From Actimicrobium sp034313845 (GTDB taxonomy: Bacteria; Pseudomonadota; Gammaproteobacteria; Burkholderiales; Burkholderiaceae_D), in the NCBI RefSeq assembly GCF_034313845.1, contig NZ_JAVIWN010000004.1: a DNA stretch of 64,000 bases. One strand, given 5' to 3'. Under the pieces are notes generated by a model. It was given only the letters and a program-made list of their open reading frames with translations. It had not been told where the DNA came from and searched no databases. The position numbers were made by a program, and so were the translations under genes. Numbering within the stretch: position 1 is the stretch's first letter; each line of letters opens with the position of its first letter. This document shows positions 27,408 through 35,919 of this stretch, piece by piece.

Positions 27408-29275
27408 TGTCCGGCGCTTTCCGGTGCGGCAGGCGTCACTGCTTTTGCCTCGCCATTGAGCGGGGTCATGACAGTCACCGTCGCGGTGGCTACCGACCCG
27501 GCACTGACCGGTGCACGACGAAAGCTGCCATCGGTGCCGGCTGAAAACTCGGAGTCGCTTGCTTCCGGACGTTGAATATTGCGTATCAGATGCGGCGTGA
27601 TCGACAGCACAATTTCCGTCTTCTGCGCATTGTCCTGCGTGCTGCCAAACAGACGACCCAGAATCGGGATATCACCCAGGCCCGGCACCTTGACACCAAC
27701 GCTGCGGTCCTCGTTGTTGATCAATCCGGCCAGCACCTGATTCTCTCCATCCTTCAACTGCAGCAAGGTACTGGCCTGACGCGTGCCGATCTGGTAAGCG
27801 GTGGTACCTGACTTGGTTTGTATCTGGCTGACCAGATTACTGACTTCCAGCGAGACCCGGATCGCCACTTCATTGTTAAGGTAGATGGTCGGCTCGGCAT
27901 TGAGGGTCAGACCCACATCGATATAGCTGACGGACTCGGAAGCGAAGCCGCCCGCTCCCGGTGAAATCGTGGTGGAGATAACCGGCACCTTGTCGCCGAT
28001 GACGATCCTGGCTTTTTCCTTGTTGCGCACACGGATGCGCGGGTTTGCCAGAATCTTGGTATCCCCATCGGTCTTGTTGGCACTGATGGTTCCGACCACA
28101 CCAGTCACGGCGACCGAATTCTTGCTGACTTTCTGCAGGTCAGCCAGAGTGAGTGCGCTGCCACCGCCAAGCGACAGAGGCGTCAGGCTGACATTGGCCG
28201 GCCAGGCGACACCCAGCTCGAGCAGGCGACTGCGCTTGATTTCCAGAATCTCGACTTCCAGCATGACTTCCGGCTCCGGCACATCCTGCAGTATGACCAG
28301 CCGTTCGGCCAGGCGGATCGCTTCCGGTGTGTCGCGCACGATCAGCAAGTTGAGCTTTTCATCGGCTACGACATCCTTTGTCTTGAGGATGGTCTTGAGC
28401 GTATTGGCCAGCGCCTTCACATCGGCGTTCGCGACGAAAAAGGTCTTGACGATGAGCTCCTGATATTCCTTCGTCTTGGCCGGACCGTTCGGATAAATCA
28501 GGATGGTGTTGCCATCCATGACGCGCTGCTCCAGCTGGTTAGTCGTCAGCAGCAGATAGATGGCCGATTCGACCGTACTGTTCTTGAGAAAGATCGATGT
28601 CTTGGCATCGCTTTTGACGTCCTTGTCAAAGACGAAATTCAAGCCCGAGCGCAGGGCAATCACGGCAAAGACCTGCCTGAGCGAGGCATCCTGGAACTCG
28701 ATCGAAATCGCTTTTTTGAACGCGACATCCAGCACTGTTTCAGCAGCCGGCTGGGCGGTTTTTTCCGCCAGCATGCGCGACAGGTTGCGCGCTTCTTCCT
28801 GATCGGGACGCTCGCTCAGGATTGTCGCCAGCGTGCGTTTTGCCGCGTCGAACTGTTTGTTCTCGATGCTGGCGGTCGCGGCAGCCATGAGCTTGTCATG
28901 CCGTTCGTCCATCTCGAGCCGGCGCAAGCCAGTCAAGGCGCGCTCGTTTTTTCCATCCTGGGCCAGCACCCGTTGCAAGCTCGCGCGAGCGAGGTCGCGC
29001 TGATTCCCCGCTGCCTCGCGTTCGGACTGTACAAGCAAGCGCGTAATGATGCGTTCGCGCGATTGCAGAAAAGCCGCACGGTATTGCGGGTTGTCGGGTT
29101 CGTGCACCATCGCCTCCTGGAACTTGGCCAAGCCAGCGTCAAGCTTGTTCTGTGCCACCAGATCGCGGCCGTCCTGATAGGCTTGCTGGGCCGCACAGCC
29201 ACCCAGAAGAAACGCCAGCATGGCAAGGCCGAGGGCGCGTTGAATCGTCGGGAACAACCGTATTTGGCGAGACAT
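27404..29275 (-). CDS. secretin (GspD/PilQ/MshL family) with lipoprotein leader and TPR-like N-terminus
   Basis: A 623-residue outer-membrane secretin. It has a lipobox (FLLGGC, Cys about 27), a TPR-like helical stretch (about 30-150), then short N-domains (SIEFQDASLRQVFAVIA; VADEKLNLLIVRDTPE) and the secretin core (about 330-560) with ANPRIRVRNKEKARIVIGDKVP and the signature VPGLGDIPILGRLFGS. The TPR-like part replaces the usual GspD N0-N3 series, so this is closer to MSHA-type/short secretins. It forms the exit pore for the system. Its ATG overlaps the stop of the upstream gene by one base. Confidence 0.93.
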   Translation of the reverse strand: MSRQIRLFPTIQRALGLAMLAFLLGGCAAQQAYQDGRDLVAQNKLDAGLAKFQEAMVHEPDNPQYRAAFLQSRERIITRLLVQSEREAAGNQRDLARASLQRVLAQDGKNERALTGLRRLEMDERHDKLMAAATASIENKQFDAAKRTLATILSERPDQEEARNLSRMLAEKTAQPAAETVLDVAFKKAISIEFQDASLRQVFAVIALRSGLNFVFDKDVKSDAKTSIFLKNSTVESAIYLLLTTNQLEQRVMDGNTILIYPNGPAKTKEYQELIVKTFFVANADVKALANTLKTILKTKDVVADEKLNLLIVRDTPEAIRLAERLVILQDVPEPEVMLEVEILEIKRSRLLELGVAWPANVSLTPLSLGGGSALTLADLQKVSKNSVAVTGVVGTISANKTDGDTKILANPRIRVRNKEKARIVIGDKVPVISTTISPGAGGFASESVSYIDVGLTLNAEPTIYLNNEVAIRVSLEVSNLVSQIQTKSGTTAYQIGTRQASTLLQLKDGENQVLAGLINNEDRSVGVKVPGLGDIPILGRLFGSTQDNAQKTEIVLSITPHLIRNIQRPEASDSEFSAGTDGSFRRAPVSAGSVATATVTVMTPLNGEAKAVTPAAPESAGQ

Positions 29276-29799
29276 TAGTCGAGTACTCCGATTTGAATCT
29301 GTTGAAGCCGGTTCATTGGCAGGTAGGTGAGCGATAGCAGCGGTGGCGCAATCGATTCGACGCGGTACACGCCATCAATGACGCTCTTTGCCGTTACGAC
29401 GTAAGTTTTGTCGGCGCTAGCGAGAAATACCTCGAGAACGCCGTCACTGACCGCTTTGCCGATATAGGTCAATGGCATTGGCGGCGGTTCTGCAGGCAGC
29501 GGCTTGACTGCTGCCGGCGCAACCGGCAACGGCGTCCAGTCGGTGTGCGCAAACAAGCCAGTTTCCGCGCTGGAGCCGGCTTGCACATCGGCCACCAGCA
29601 GAGCGCCACGCGGTTGCAATGCCACGATCAGCGGTCCCGTTGCGGTGGCCGTAGTGCCGGATGCAGCCGGTTTCGTCACCGCGACCGGGGTGCGCGCGAC
29701 CGCTTCCGCGACGTTGCTTGAAGGTGTGCGATCGCCAAAGGCCAGCAGTGCACCTGCCATCAAGAGCGCAGCTGTCATCAGCAAATGGCGTGGTGTCAT
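29275..29799 (-). CDS. PilP/GspC-like periplasmic linker protein (tentative)
   Basis: A 174-residue protein with an N-terminal membrane anchor (about 5-22, LLMTAALLMAGALLAF), a Pro/Ala-rich linker and a small beta domain (about 105-174, PMPLTYIGKAVSDGVLEVFLASADKTYVV). The 'YIGK...D' pattern is like the homology region of PilP/GspC proteins that connect the inner-membrane platform with the secretin. It lies exactly where pilP lies in pilMNOPQ operons (before the secretin), overlapping the neighbouring genes by one and four bases. Identification rests on layout plus weak similarity. Confidence 0.6.
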   Translation of the reverse strand: MTPRHLLMTAALLMAGALLAFGDRTPSSNVAEAVARTPVAVTKPAASGTTATATGPLIVALQPRGALLVADVQAGSSAETGLFAHTDWTPLPVAPAAVKPLPAEPPPMPLTYIGKAVSDGVLEVFLASADKTYVVTAKSVIDGVYRVESIAPPLLSLTYLPMNRLQQIQIGVLD

Positions 29800-30377
29800 G
29801 GATGGCCTCCAGGCGTCGTCGGTAACAGGTATAGCGTCAGCCGTACCCGTGCTTCTGGTTCGGCATCGGCGATCTGGTCCCGCTTGAAATTGATCTCATC
29901 GAGCGAGGCGAACGGAATGGCACGCAATGCGGCCAGACTGAATTGCCAGATTGCCGGATAGGCACCCTTCAACGGCAAAAGAATCTGGTAACTCGCCACC
30001 CGACCAATCGGATCGTAAGCCACTTTGTATTCGCTCTGACGTAATTGCAGGCCCGCTTGCGCTGCCAGCGCAAACAAGATGCGGACCTGTTCTCCAACCT
30101 GATCCTGCGCGCCCAACGCCTCATAGAATCGCGCTAGGTTATCGCTGGCTGTGACCTGCGATGCGACTTGAGATGCAACGCCCGTCGGCAAGACAACCTG
30201 CGTTGACATCGCCAGTGGTACTGTCGCCGCACGTTCTTGCGGCAGTAACCAGAGCCAGAACACGGCACCGCCCAGGCACAACAGACTCGCTGCGCAGATT
30301 GCGACACCCCAGCGCATCAGGCGCAAGCGTGCGCGCAGCAACAGCCGCATCAGCGTCACTACTAACGACCCGTTCAT
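29796..30377 (-). CDS. PilO/GspM-like inner-membrane protein
   Basis: A 193-residue protein with one membrane helix (about 25-50, WGVAICAASLLCLGGAVFWLWLL) and a periplasmic ferredoxin-like region (about 80-190; LARFYEALGAQDQV, YKVAYDPIGRVASYQILLPLKGAYPAIWQFSLAAL) typical of PilO/GspM. It assembles with PilN- and PilM-like proteins. The start at 30377 is chosen because its ATGA overlaps the stop of the upstream gene by four bases; a longer frame to 30389 adds four residues. Confidence 0.72.
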   Translation of the reverse strand: MNGSLVVTLMRLLLRARLRLMRWGVAICAASLLCLGGAVFWLWLLPQERAATVPLAMSTQVVLPTGVASQVASQVTASDNLARFYEALGAQDQVGEQVRILFALAAQAGLQLRQSEYKVAYDPIGRVASYQILLPLKGAYPAIWQFSLAALRAIPFASLDEINFKRDQIADAEPEARVRLTLYLLPTTPGGHP

Positions 30378-30913
30378 GGTGTTCCCCACATTGCGTCGAT
30401 CTGAAATCGGATCGGATTATTGGGATCTTGTTCGTTGATCTCATGGCGCATCAGCGTCGCTCCGCGCAAAATGGCCTGGCGGTCGAGTTGTCGCACGTAG
30501 CCGAGCATGACCTCACTGGTACGGGCCTCCGCCGTGATCCGCAGCACATGCTTGTCGGCATCCGGCTCCAGCGTCAACAGCGCCACCGTATCGGGCGTGG
30601 CGTTGGCAATGGCGTCTCTCAAAACCTGCCATGGCACATTGAGTTGCAGGACAGCCCGGTTGACGGCGGCAGCCTGCGCTGCCGGGATCACGATCACCGG
30701 GGCGGCCTTGACGGTTGCGGCCGAACGGCGCGCGCGCTGCTGCTCCAATGCGACCTGTCCGGCCTGCTGCTGACGCACTTGCGAAAGACGATTGGCCGCC
30801 AGCAGTGCCGCCAGACAAAGGACCAGGCCGATGAGGATGCCGGCCAACGCCCAAGGCTGTTGTAGCAAACGCCGCGCAGTCGGTGGCGCAAAATCGATCG
30901 ATAACCGGTTCAC
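30374..30913 (-). CDS. PilN-like inner-membrane protein
   Basis: A 179-residue protein: short cytoplasmic start (NRLSIDFAPPT, the typical PilN 'INLLP'-like position), a membrane helix (about 25-48, ALAGILIGLVLCLAALLAA), a coiled stretch and a beta-rich C-terminus (VALLTLEPDADKHVLRITAEA). The frame is open to 31108, but the real start is the GTG at 30913: GGGAG lies eight bases upstream and its GTGA overlaps the preceding stop by four bases, in keeping with the other joints of the operon. Confidence 0.75.
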   Translation of the reverse strand: MNRLSIDFAPPTARRLLQQPWALAGILIGLVLCLAALLAANRLSQVRQQQAGQVALEQQRARRSAATVKAAPVIVIPAAQAAAVNRAVLQLNVPWQVLRDAIANATPDTVALLTLEPDADKHVLRITAEARTSEVMLGYVRQLDRQAILRGATLMRHEINEQDPNNPIRFQIDAMWGTP

Positions 30914-31725
30914 CAGCGTGCTCCCGATAACGCCAGCCAACCAGCCAGCGAATGTGTCTGACCCTGCCGGCCTGCACCGTCGAGGATCTCGCAACGAACT
31001 GGTCCGGTGCCGAGCAAGGCAGTCGGCAGCGCACCGCAGACTTGCAACCGCGTCGGTGCTGCCAGTCCCAGCAACAGTGCCTCGCGTGCGAGGCTGACAG
31101 CCAGCCAATCCGCTTCACCATTGGTCGGCAAACTCAGCGTACGTAATGCGCACAGACGTGCCCCGTCAACGACGCCAAGCGTCAGCAAGGTGCCATGAAC
31201 GACGCCAAACCAGGCCCCGGATGCAAGATGTTTGCACCACCGGTTCCAGCAGTGAATGAACTGCGGCGCGTTGCCAACAATGGCCAACTTGTGTGCCTTC
31301 GCACTGCGCTGGACAACATCGAGCATGGTCTGCGGCATCGCTACCGCCAAAAATGGCGCGTGGATAGCGCGATCTGCCTGCATGGTCCAGCCGGCCAGCG
31401 ACTCGCCATACAGTGCGTGAAACCGTACGGCGATCGCCGCATCAAGATCACTCAGACGCAGCGCTTGTGGCGGTGGCGTGACTTGCCAGAAGCGGGCCAG
31501 ATCGTCAGCGATCACCACCTGCAGCGAAGCACCCTGACAACGGGTGCTGGCAAACAGCGTTTCCAGCGCACTGGCAAGCGCGGCGAAGCTGCCGTCTTCC
31601 GATGGCGCAATCGACTGTTCGGCGAGCACTCTCCCGGGCGCACCGTTCCAGCGATGCAGTCGCAACAGGCTCACCGCGGTGCCGCTAATTCCCAGTCGCA
31701 GCGGCGGGTTCAATAGCTCAAGCAT
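30910..31725 (-). CDS. PilM/GspL-like actin-fold protein (tentative)
   Basis: A 271-residue protein with no membrane helix. It starts LRLGISGTAVSLLRL, similar to the first phosphate-loop region of actin-like PilM/GspL cytoplasmic domains, and has later blocks such as RFWQVTPPPQALRLSDLDAAI and WFGVVHGTLLTLGVVDGARL. It precedes the PilN- and PilO-like genes and follows gspE (eight-base overlap), the normal place for the cytoplasmic platform protein. It is shorter than PilM (about 350) and the ATP-site motifs are not all visible. Confidence 0.65.
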   Translation of the reverse strand: MLELLNPPLRLGISGTAVSLLRLHRWNGAPGRVLAEQSIAPSEDGSFAALASALETLFASTRCQGASLQVVIADDLARFWQVTPPPQALRLSDLDAAIAVRFHALYGESLAGWTMQADRAIHAPFLAVAMPQTMLDVVQRSAKAHKLAIVGNAPQFIHCWNRWCKHLASGAWFGVVHGTLLTLGVVDGARLCALRTLSLPTNGEADWLAVSLAREALLLGLAAPTRLQVCGALPTALLGTGPVRCEILDGAGRQGQTHSLAGWLALSGARW

Positions 31726-33427
31726 GCAAAGTCACCCGTTTGATTTCAGTGAGCGTGGTCGCGCCAACACGCACCAGATCAAGCGCAGCCAGACGCAAGC
31801 TACGTGTGCCGTTCTGGTAGGCCGCTGCCTTGATCTGGCGGATCGGTCGCTTGTCGACAATCAGTTCGCGGATCTCGTCATTGAGGGTCAGGATTTCGGC
31901 AATCGAGCGTCGTCCCTTGTAACCGGTACCGCGACAATCGCCGCAGCCCTTACCCTGGCGAAAATCGTAGTCCACTGTCTCGGCCCGGGTCAGGCCGACG
32001 GAAGCCAATTCCTGCTCGCCCGGAACATGCGGTACCGAGCAATGCGGACAATTAGTGCGCACCAGCCGCTGCGCCCAGATACCGTTGAGCGCCGAAACAA
32101 ACGCATACGGATCGATCCCCATGTGCGTGAAGCGGCCAAAGACATCGAACACATTGTTGGCATGCACGGTGGTCAGCACGAGGTGACCGGTCAATGCGGA
32201 CTGCACTGCGATTTCGGCTGTCTCGCGGTCGCGGATTTCACCGACCATGATTTTGTCGGGGTCATGGCGCAGGATGGAGCGCAAGCCCTTTGCAAAGGTC
32301 AGGCCCTTTTTTTCATTCACCGGAATCTGCAAGATGCCGGGCAACTGATACTCGACCGGGTCTTCGATCGTGATGATTTTTTCGCGACCGTTATTGATCT
32401 CGGTGAGCGCGGCATACAAGGTCGTGGTCTTGCCGGAACCGGTTGGCCCCGTCACCAGCAACATGCCGTACGCTTCCTGCGCCAGCATACGCAGCGAAAC
32501 CAGCGAGGCGGCGTCAAACCCGAGCGCTTCGAGTGTCAGCGCACCGTAGGCTTCGATCATCGCGCGCTTGTCGAGGATACGAATCACTGCGTCTTCACCA
32601 TGGATGCTGGGCATGATGGACACCCGCAAATCGATGTCGCGCCCGCCAGCCTCAACCCGAAAACTGCCATCCTGCGGCACGCGGCGCTCGGCAATATCGA
32701 GTTCGGCCAGCACCTTCAGGCGCGAAATGACTTGTTCGGCGACCTCGATGCCATTGACCGACGTCGCATGATCAAGAACGCCATCGACCCGGTATTTGAC
32801 AGCCAGTCCTCCGGCGGTACTTTCGAGATGGATATCGGACGCCCCGGCCTTGAGTGCATCGTAGAGCGTCGAATTAACCAGCCGCACTGCCGGACTGGCC
32901 CCTTCGGACACCGAAGCAAACGACAGCACCGCCGTAGTCTTGCCCTCGCGGCGCGACTCGGCAGCACCCGGCAGCAAGCTGTCGGTCGCACGGACCGATT
33001 CTTCCTGCCGTGACAAATACGCTTGAATATCGGCCCGCAGCGCCAGTCGCACTGGCAACGCCCTGCCAGCACCCGCACCTGCGCGCACGCCAAGCAAGGT
33101 TTGCAGGTCCAGATCGAATGGATCATCGATCACGCCGATCACCTCGCCGCTGGATTCGCGCAGCAACACGCAGTGACGTCCCTGCGCCTGACCCAGCGGC
33201 AGCAAATCAAAGGCGGCTGTCAGCGCCAGCATGTCGGCCGTTTCCATGACGGCGAGTCCGAACGGTTGCGCCAGCGCCTGTACGACCAGCCGTGGTTCCA
33301 GCCCGCTCTGCGCAGACAATTCTTCAACCAGTGCGCGCTGCGATACGCGGCACTGCGCACGCGCGCGGACGAGCATGGCATGGTCGAGTACCGGCAGCAT
33401 CGCTGCCGCAGCCAATGGCTGGTTCAT
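31718..33427 (-). CDS. gspE: GspE/PilB-type secretion ATPase
   Basis: A 569-residue hexameric ATPase that powers pseudopilus assembly. The C-terminal half has Walker A GPTGSGKTTTLYAAL, the Asp box ITIEDPVEYQLPG, Walker B-type MVGEIRDRETAEIA, the His-box HLVLTTVHANN, and a four-cysteine zinc site (CPHC ... CGDC). The N-terminal 150 residues are a GspE/MshE-type N-domain. It overlaps gspF by four bases (ATGA). It lacks a Walker defect and should be active. Confidence 0.96.
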   Translation of the reverse strand: MNQPLAAAAMLPVLDHAMLVRARAQCRVSQRALVEELSAQSGLEPRLVVQALAQPFGLAVMETADMLALTAAFDLLPLGQAQGRHCVLLRESSGEVIGVIDDPFDLDLQTLLGVRAGAGAGRALPVRLALRADIQAYLSRQEESVRATDSLLPGAAESRREGKTTAVLSFASVSEGASPAVRLVNSTLYDALKAGASDIHLESTAGGLAVKYRVDGVLDHATSVNGIEVAEQVISRLKVLAELDIAERRVPQDGSFRVEAGGRDIDLRVSIMPSIHGEDAVIRILDKRAMIEAYGALTLEALGFDAASLVSLRMLAQEAYGMLLVTGPTGSGKTTTLYAALTEINNGREKIITIEDPVEYQLPGILQIPVNEKKGLTFAKGLRSILRHDPDKIMVGEIRDRETAEIAVQSALTGHLVLTTVHANNVFDVFGRFTHMGIDPYAFVSALNGIWAQRLVRTNCPHCSVPHVPGEQELASVGLTRAETVDYDFRQGKGCGDCRGTGYKGRRSIAEILTLNDEIRELIVDKRPIRQIKAAAYQNGTRSLRLAALDLVRVGATTLTEIKRVTLHA

Positions 33428-34605
33428 GACATGTCTCCGGCCAGATCAAAAATCGGCATGTACAACATGACCACGATGGCACCGACGATCAGCCCGATGC
33501 CGGCCATCAGCAGCGGCTCGAAGGTCCGTGTGAAGCGTTCGATCCAGCGGCTGATTTCGCCATCGTAAAACGCTGCCGACTGCGTCAGCATCGGCCCCAT
33601 GTCGCCGGTACGTTCGCCAACCCGCAACATGCGTAGCGAGATCGGCGTGGTCAGACCGTTGGCCTCGAAGGCGACTGACATCGGCAAGCCGGCTTCGATA
33701 CTTGCACGCGCCGCCTGCAACGCACTGCGCACACCCGGCGAGACCATGCCCTGCACGGTGGCGATCGCTTGCACCAGCGTAATACCACCTTCGCTGAGCA
33801 TGCCCAGCGTCAGGTACAACCGCGACAATTCAAAAATCCGTACCCGTTCGCCCACACCGGGCAAGCGCACCAGCAAACGCACGACACCACCATCGGCCAT
33901 CATGCGCCGCAGCGCCAGCACCAGTGGCACGCCCACTGCCAGCGCCAGCGCCAGCAACAGCATCGTGTGCTGGGTAGCGAACTGGCCCCAGTACAGCAAT
34001 TGCTGTGACATCCACGGCAAGTTGCGACCGGCTCCCTGATAGACCTCGGCAAAACGCGGCACCACGTAGCCGATCAGGAACGCACTGACGCCGCCGCCGA
34101 CGAGCAGCAAGATCATCGGATAGATGGCGGCACTGACAATTTTTTCGCGCACCTTGTCGATACGCTGCTGGTAATCGATAAACCGTTCCAGCGAGCGCGG
34201 CAAGTCGCTGGTCCCTTCGGCCGCCTGAACAATGCCAATGTAGAGCGGCGAAAAAAGGTCGGGCTGATCGGCCAGCACGGCTGAAAAACGCCGGCCTTCA
34301 CGCAGGCCACCGAGCAGCCGGCCGAGGACGTCGCGCGTCGCCGGGCTGGATTCTTTTTCAAGCAAGGCTTCGAGTGCTTCGACGATGCCTAATCCAGCCT
34401 GCAACAAGGCCAGCAATTCCTGGCTGAACAGCACCAGCGACAACGCGTTGCCGCGCTTGCCAGCGGCACCGCGCTGCGGTCCGATGGCGCTGACAAACAG
34501 GCCGCGAAGTTCGACTTGATGGCGGGCATCGGCTTCATTGCGACCATCGACCGTCAATTCGGTAATCGACAGGTCCGCCGCGAGGGTACGTACGGTAAAT
34601 TTCAT
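33424..34605 (-). CDS. gspF: GspF/PilC inner-membrane platform protein
   Basis: A 393-residue protein with two T2SSF domains and three membrane helices. Typical blocks are LLALLQAGLGIVEALEAL (about 65-80), MILLLVGGGVSAFLIGYVVPRFAEVY (first membrane segment), LSRLYLTLGMLSEGGITLVQAI and FEPLLMAGIGLIVGAIVVMLYMPIF at the C-terminus. GspF is the platform that the ATPase rotates. It lies 23 bases after the major pseudopilin gene and overlaps gspE by four bases. Confidence 0.95.
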   Translation of the reverse strand: MKFTVRTLAADLSITELTVDGRNEADARHQVELRGLFVSAIGPQRGAAGKRGNALSLVLFSQELLALLQAGLGIVEALEALLEKESSPATRDVLGRLLGGLREGRRFSAVLADQPDLFSPLYIGIVQAAEGTSDLPRSLERFIDYQQRIDKVREKIVSAAIYPMILLLVGGGVSAFLIGYVVPRFAEVYQGAGRNLPWMSQQLLYWGQFATQHTMLLLALALAVGVPLVLALRRMMADGGVVRLLVRLPGVGERVRIFELSRLYLTLGMLSEGGITLVQAIATVQGMVSPGVRSALQAARASIEAGLPMSVAFEANGLTTPISLRMLRVGERTGDMGPMLTQSAAFYDGEISRWIERFTRTFEPLLMAGIGLIVGAIVVMLYMPIFDLAGDMS

Positions 34606-34628
34606 GGGGCAGCGTTCAGGTCCTGGAG

Positions 34629-35072
34629 TTACTGAGAAATGATGTCAGCGTCTTCACCGGCACCACCGGGCTGGCCGTCACGGCCCAGCGAAGTGATCTC
34701 GAAGTCGGACTTGGTACCCGGTGCGCGATAGGCATACGGATGTCCCCACGGGTCCGGCGGCACGCTTTTTTTCAGGTACGGACCATTCCATTTGACGCCA
34801 GCTGCCGGTGGCGCGACCAGCAAGGCAGACAAGCCTTCTTCGGTAGTCGGATAGCGACCGACATCGAGCCGATAGGCGTCGAGCGACTTTTCGAACGCGC
34901 CGATCTGGGCCCGCGCAATCGTCACCTCTGATTTCCCTAGCTGGGAAAAATACTTCGGTCCGACATAGGCGGCGAGCAAGCCGATGATGACGATGACTAC
35001 AAGCAGTTCGAGCAGCGTGAAACCGCTGGCCTGCGTAGTGGGACCATGCTGTTTTTTTGCCGGATTATTCAA
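34629..35072 (-). CDS. gspG: major pseudopilin GspG
   Basis: A 147-residue prepilin: leader ending TQASG, cleaved before FTLLELLVVIVIIGLLAAYVGPKYF (Glu at +5), followed by the GspG signature RYPTTEEGLSALL, GPYLKKSVPPDPWGHPY and DFEITSLGRDGQPGG, the calcium-binding loop. The frame is open to 35102, but the start chosen is the TTG at 35072: GGTGA lies six bases upstream, and it begins four bases after the stop of the coiled-coil gene, whereas the upstream ATG would overlap that gene by 26 bases. It is the shaft of the pseudopilus. Confidence 0.93.
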   Translation of the reverse strand: MNNPAKKQHGPTTQASGFTLLELLVVIVIIGLLAAYVGPKYFSQLGKSEVTIARAQIGAFEKSLDAYRLDVGRYPTTEEGLSALLVAPPAAGVKWNGPYLKKSVPPDPWGHPYAYRAPGTKSDFEITSLGRDGQPGGAGEDADIISQ

Positions 35073-35076
35073 GAGA

Positions 35077-35919
35077 TCACCATTCCATGTTGCCCAGAAC
35101 ATTGCGGATTTTTTTTGCCATCAGATCCAGATCGCCCTGCTGGCGCACCTTGCGCCGCTGGATTTTTTCCTGCTCATCCTGATCACGCTCGGCCTGATCG
35201 CGCGCGATCCGGGCCGCTTCTTCATTGGCCCGCGCCTGCTTTTGCCGCGCCAGCAACTGACGATCAGCAAGCTGCTGATTAACCAGTTCGGTATCGAGCT
35301 TGTCGCGGTACTCGTCGACCATGTTTTCGAGTTCGACCTGCTTGAGACCGGTCAGCACGTCCGGCCGCGCAGCCGAAGCGAACCAGCCGTTGGCAGCAGG
35401 CTTGGCCAGCAAACTGATACCCAGCCGATACAAGCTTTCATTCTTCGTCACGGCATCGGCCAGCGCTTGCTTGTTTTGTGCCAGGGCCGTTTCCAGCTCA
35501 CGCTTTTCCTGCTCGCGCTGGCGCAATCTGGCGCTGGTGTCGGTCAGCGTCGCTGTCGATGCCAGCAGGCTTTTTTCGGACTCGGCCAGTTTGCTGGTCA
35601 GCGCGGCCTTGTCGGCTTCAACCGCCTTCAGTTCACGCTCGAGCGTGCCACGCTGCCGGCTTGCCGCGTCCGCACTGCGACGCGTTTGATCGAGTTTGTC
35701 GGCGCTCTCCTTGAGTTGCGTGTCGAGCTCGACCTTTCCTTGCACCAGCTGATTTTTTTCCTGCTCCACGCTGCGCAGCTTTTGTTGCAGGCGACGCATT
35801 TGCTCGGTCGCGCGCTTGCCATCTTCAGCGGCACCTGCCGGTGCCGCTCCGAGCAAACCGATCAGTATCAGTGTCAGCCCGCCCAGGCTGGTCGCTTTCA
35901 AAAACACGCCGGCACGCAT
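35077..35919 (-). CDS. secreted coiled-coil protein of unknown function
   Basis: A 280-residue protein with a signal peptide (MRAGVFLKATSLGGLTLILI, cleaved near PAGAAED) and an almost unbroken coiled coil (about 35-270), rich in Gln, Lys, Glu, Arg and Ala, interrupted near 165-185 by LYRLGISLLAKPAANGWF. The start at 35919 gives the signal peptide and a one-base overlap (TGATG) with the porin gene; the open frame up to 36030 is shadow. It lies between the porin and gspG. I do not recognise a family. Its tail (RRKVRQQGDLDLMAKKI) is basic. A periplasmic rod between the porin and the secretion machine is a guess. Confidence 0.8.
   Translation of the reverse strand: MRAGVFLKATSLGGLTLILIGLLGAAPAGAAEDGKRATEQMRRLQQKLRSVEQEKNQLVQGKVELDTQLKESADKLDQTRRSADAASRQRGTLERELKAVEADKAALTSKLAESEKSLLASTATLTDTSARLRQREQEKRELETALAQNKQALADAVTKNESLYRLGISLLAKPAANGWFASAARPDVLTGLKQVELENMVDEYRDKLDTELVNQQLADRQLLARQKQARANEEAARIARDQAERDQDEQEKIQRRKVRQQGDLDLMAKKIRNVLGNMEW

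Noticed and set aside
31544..33013. 489-codon plus-strand frame
   Set aside because: Antisense to gspE, which has all ATPase motifs.
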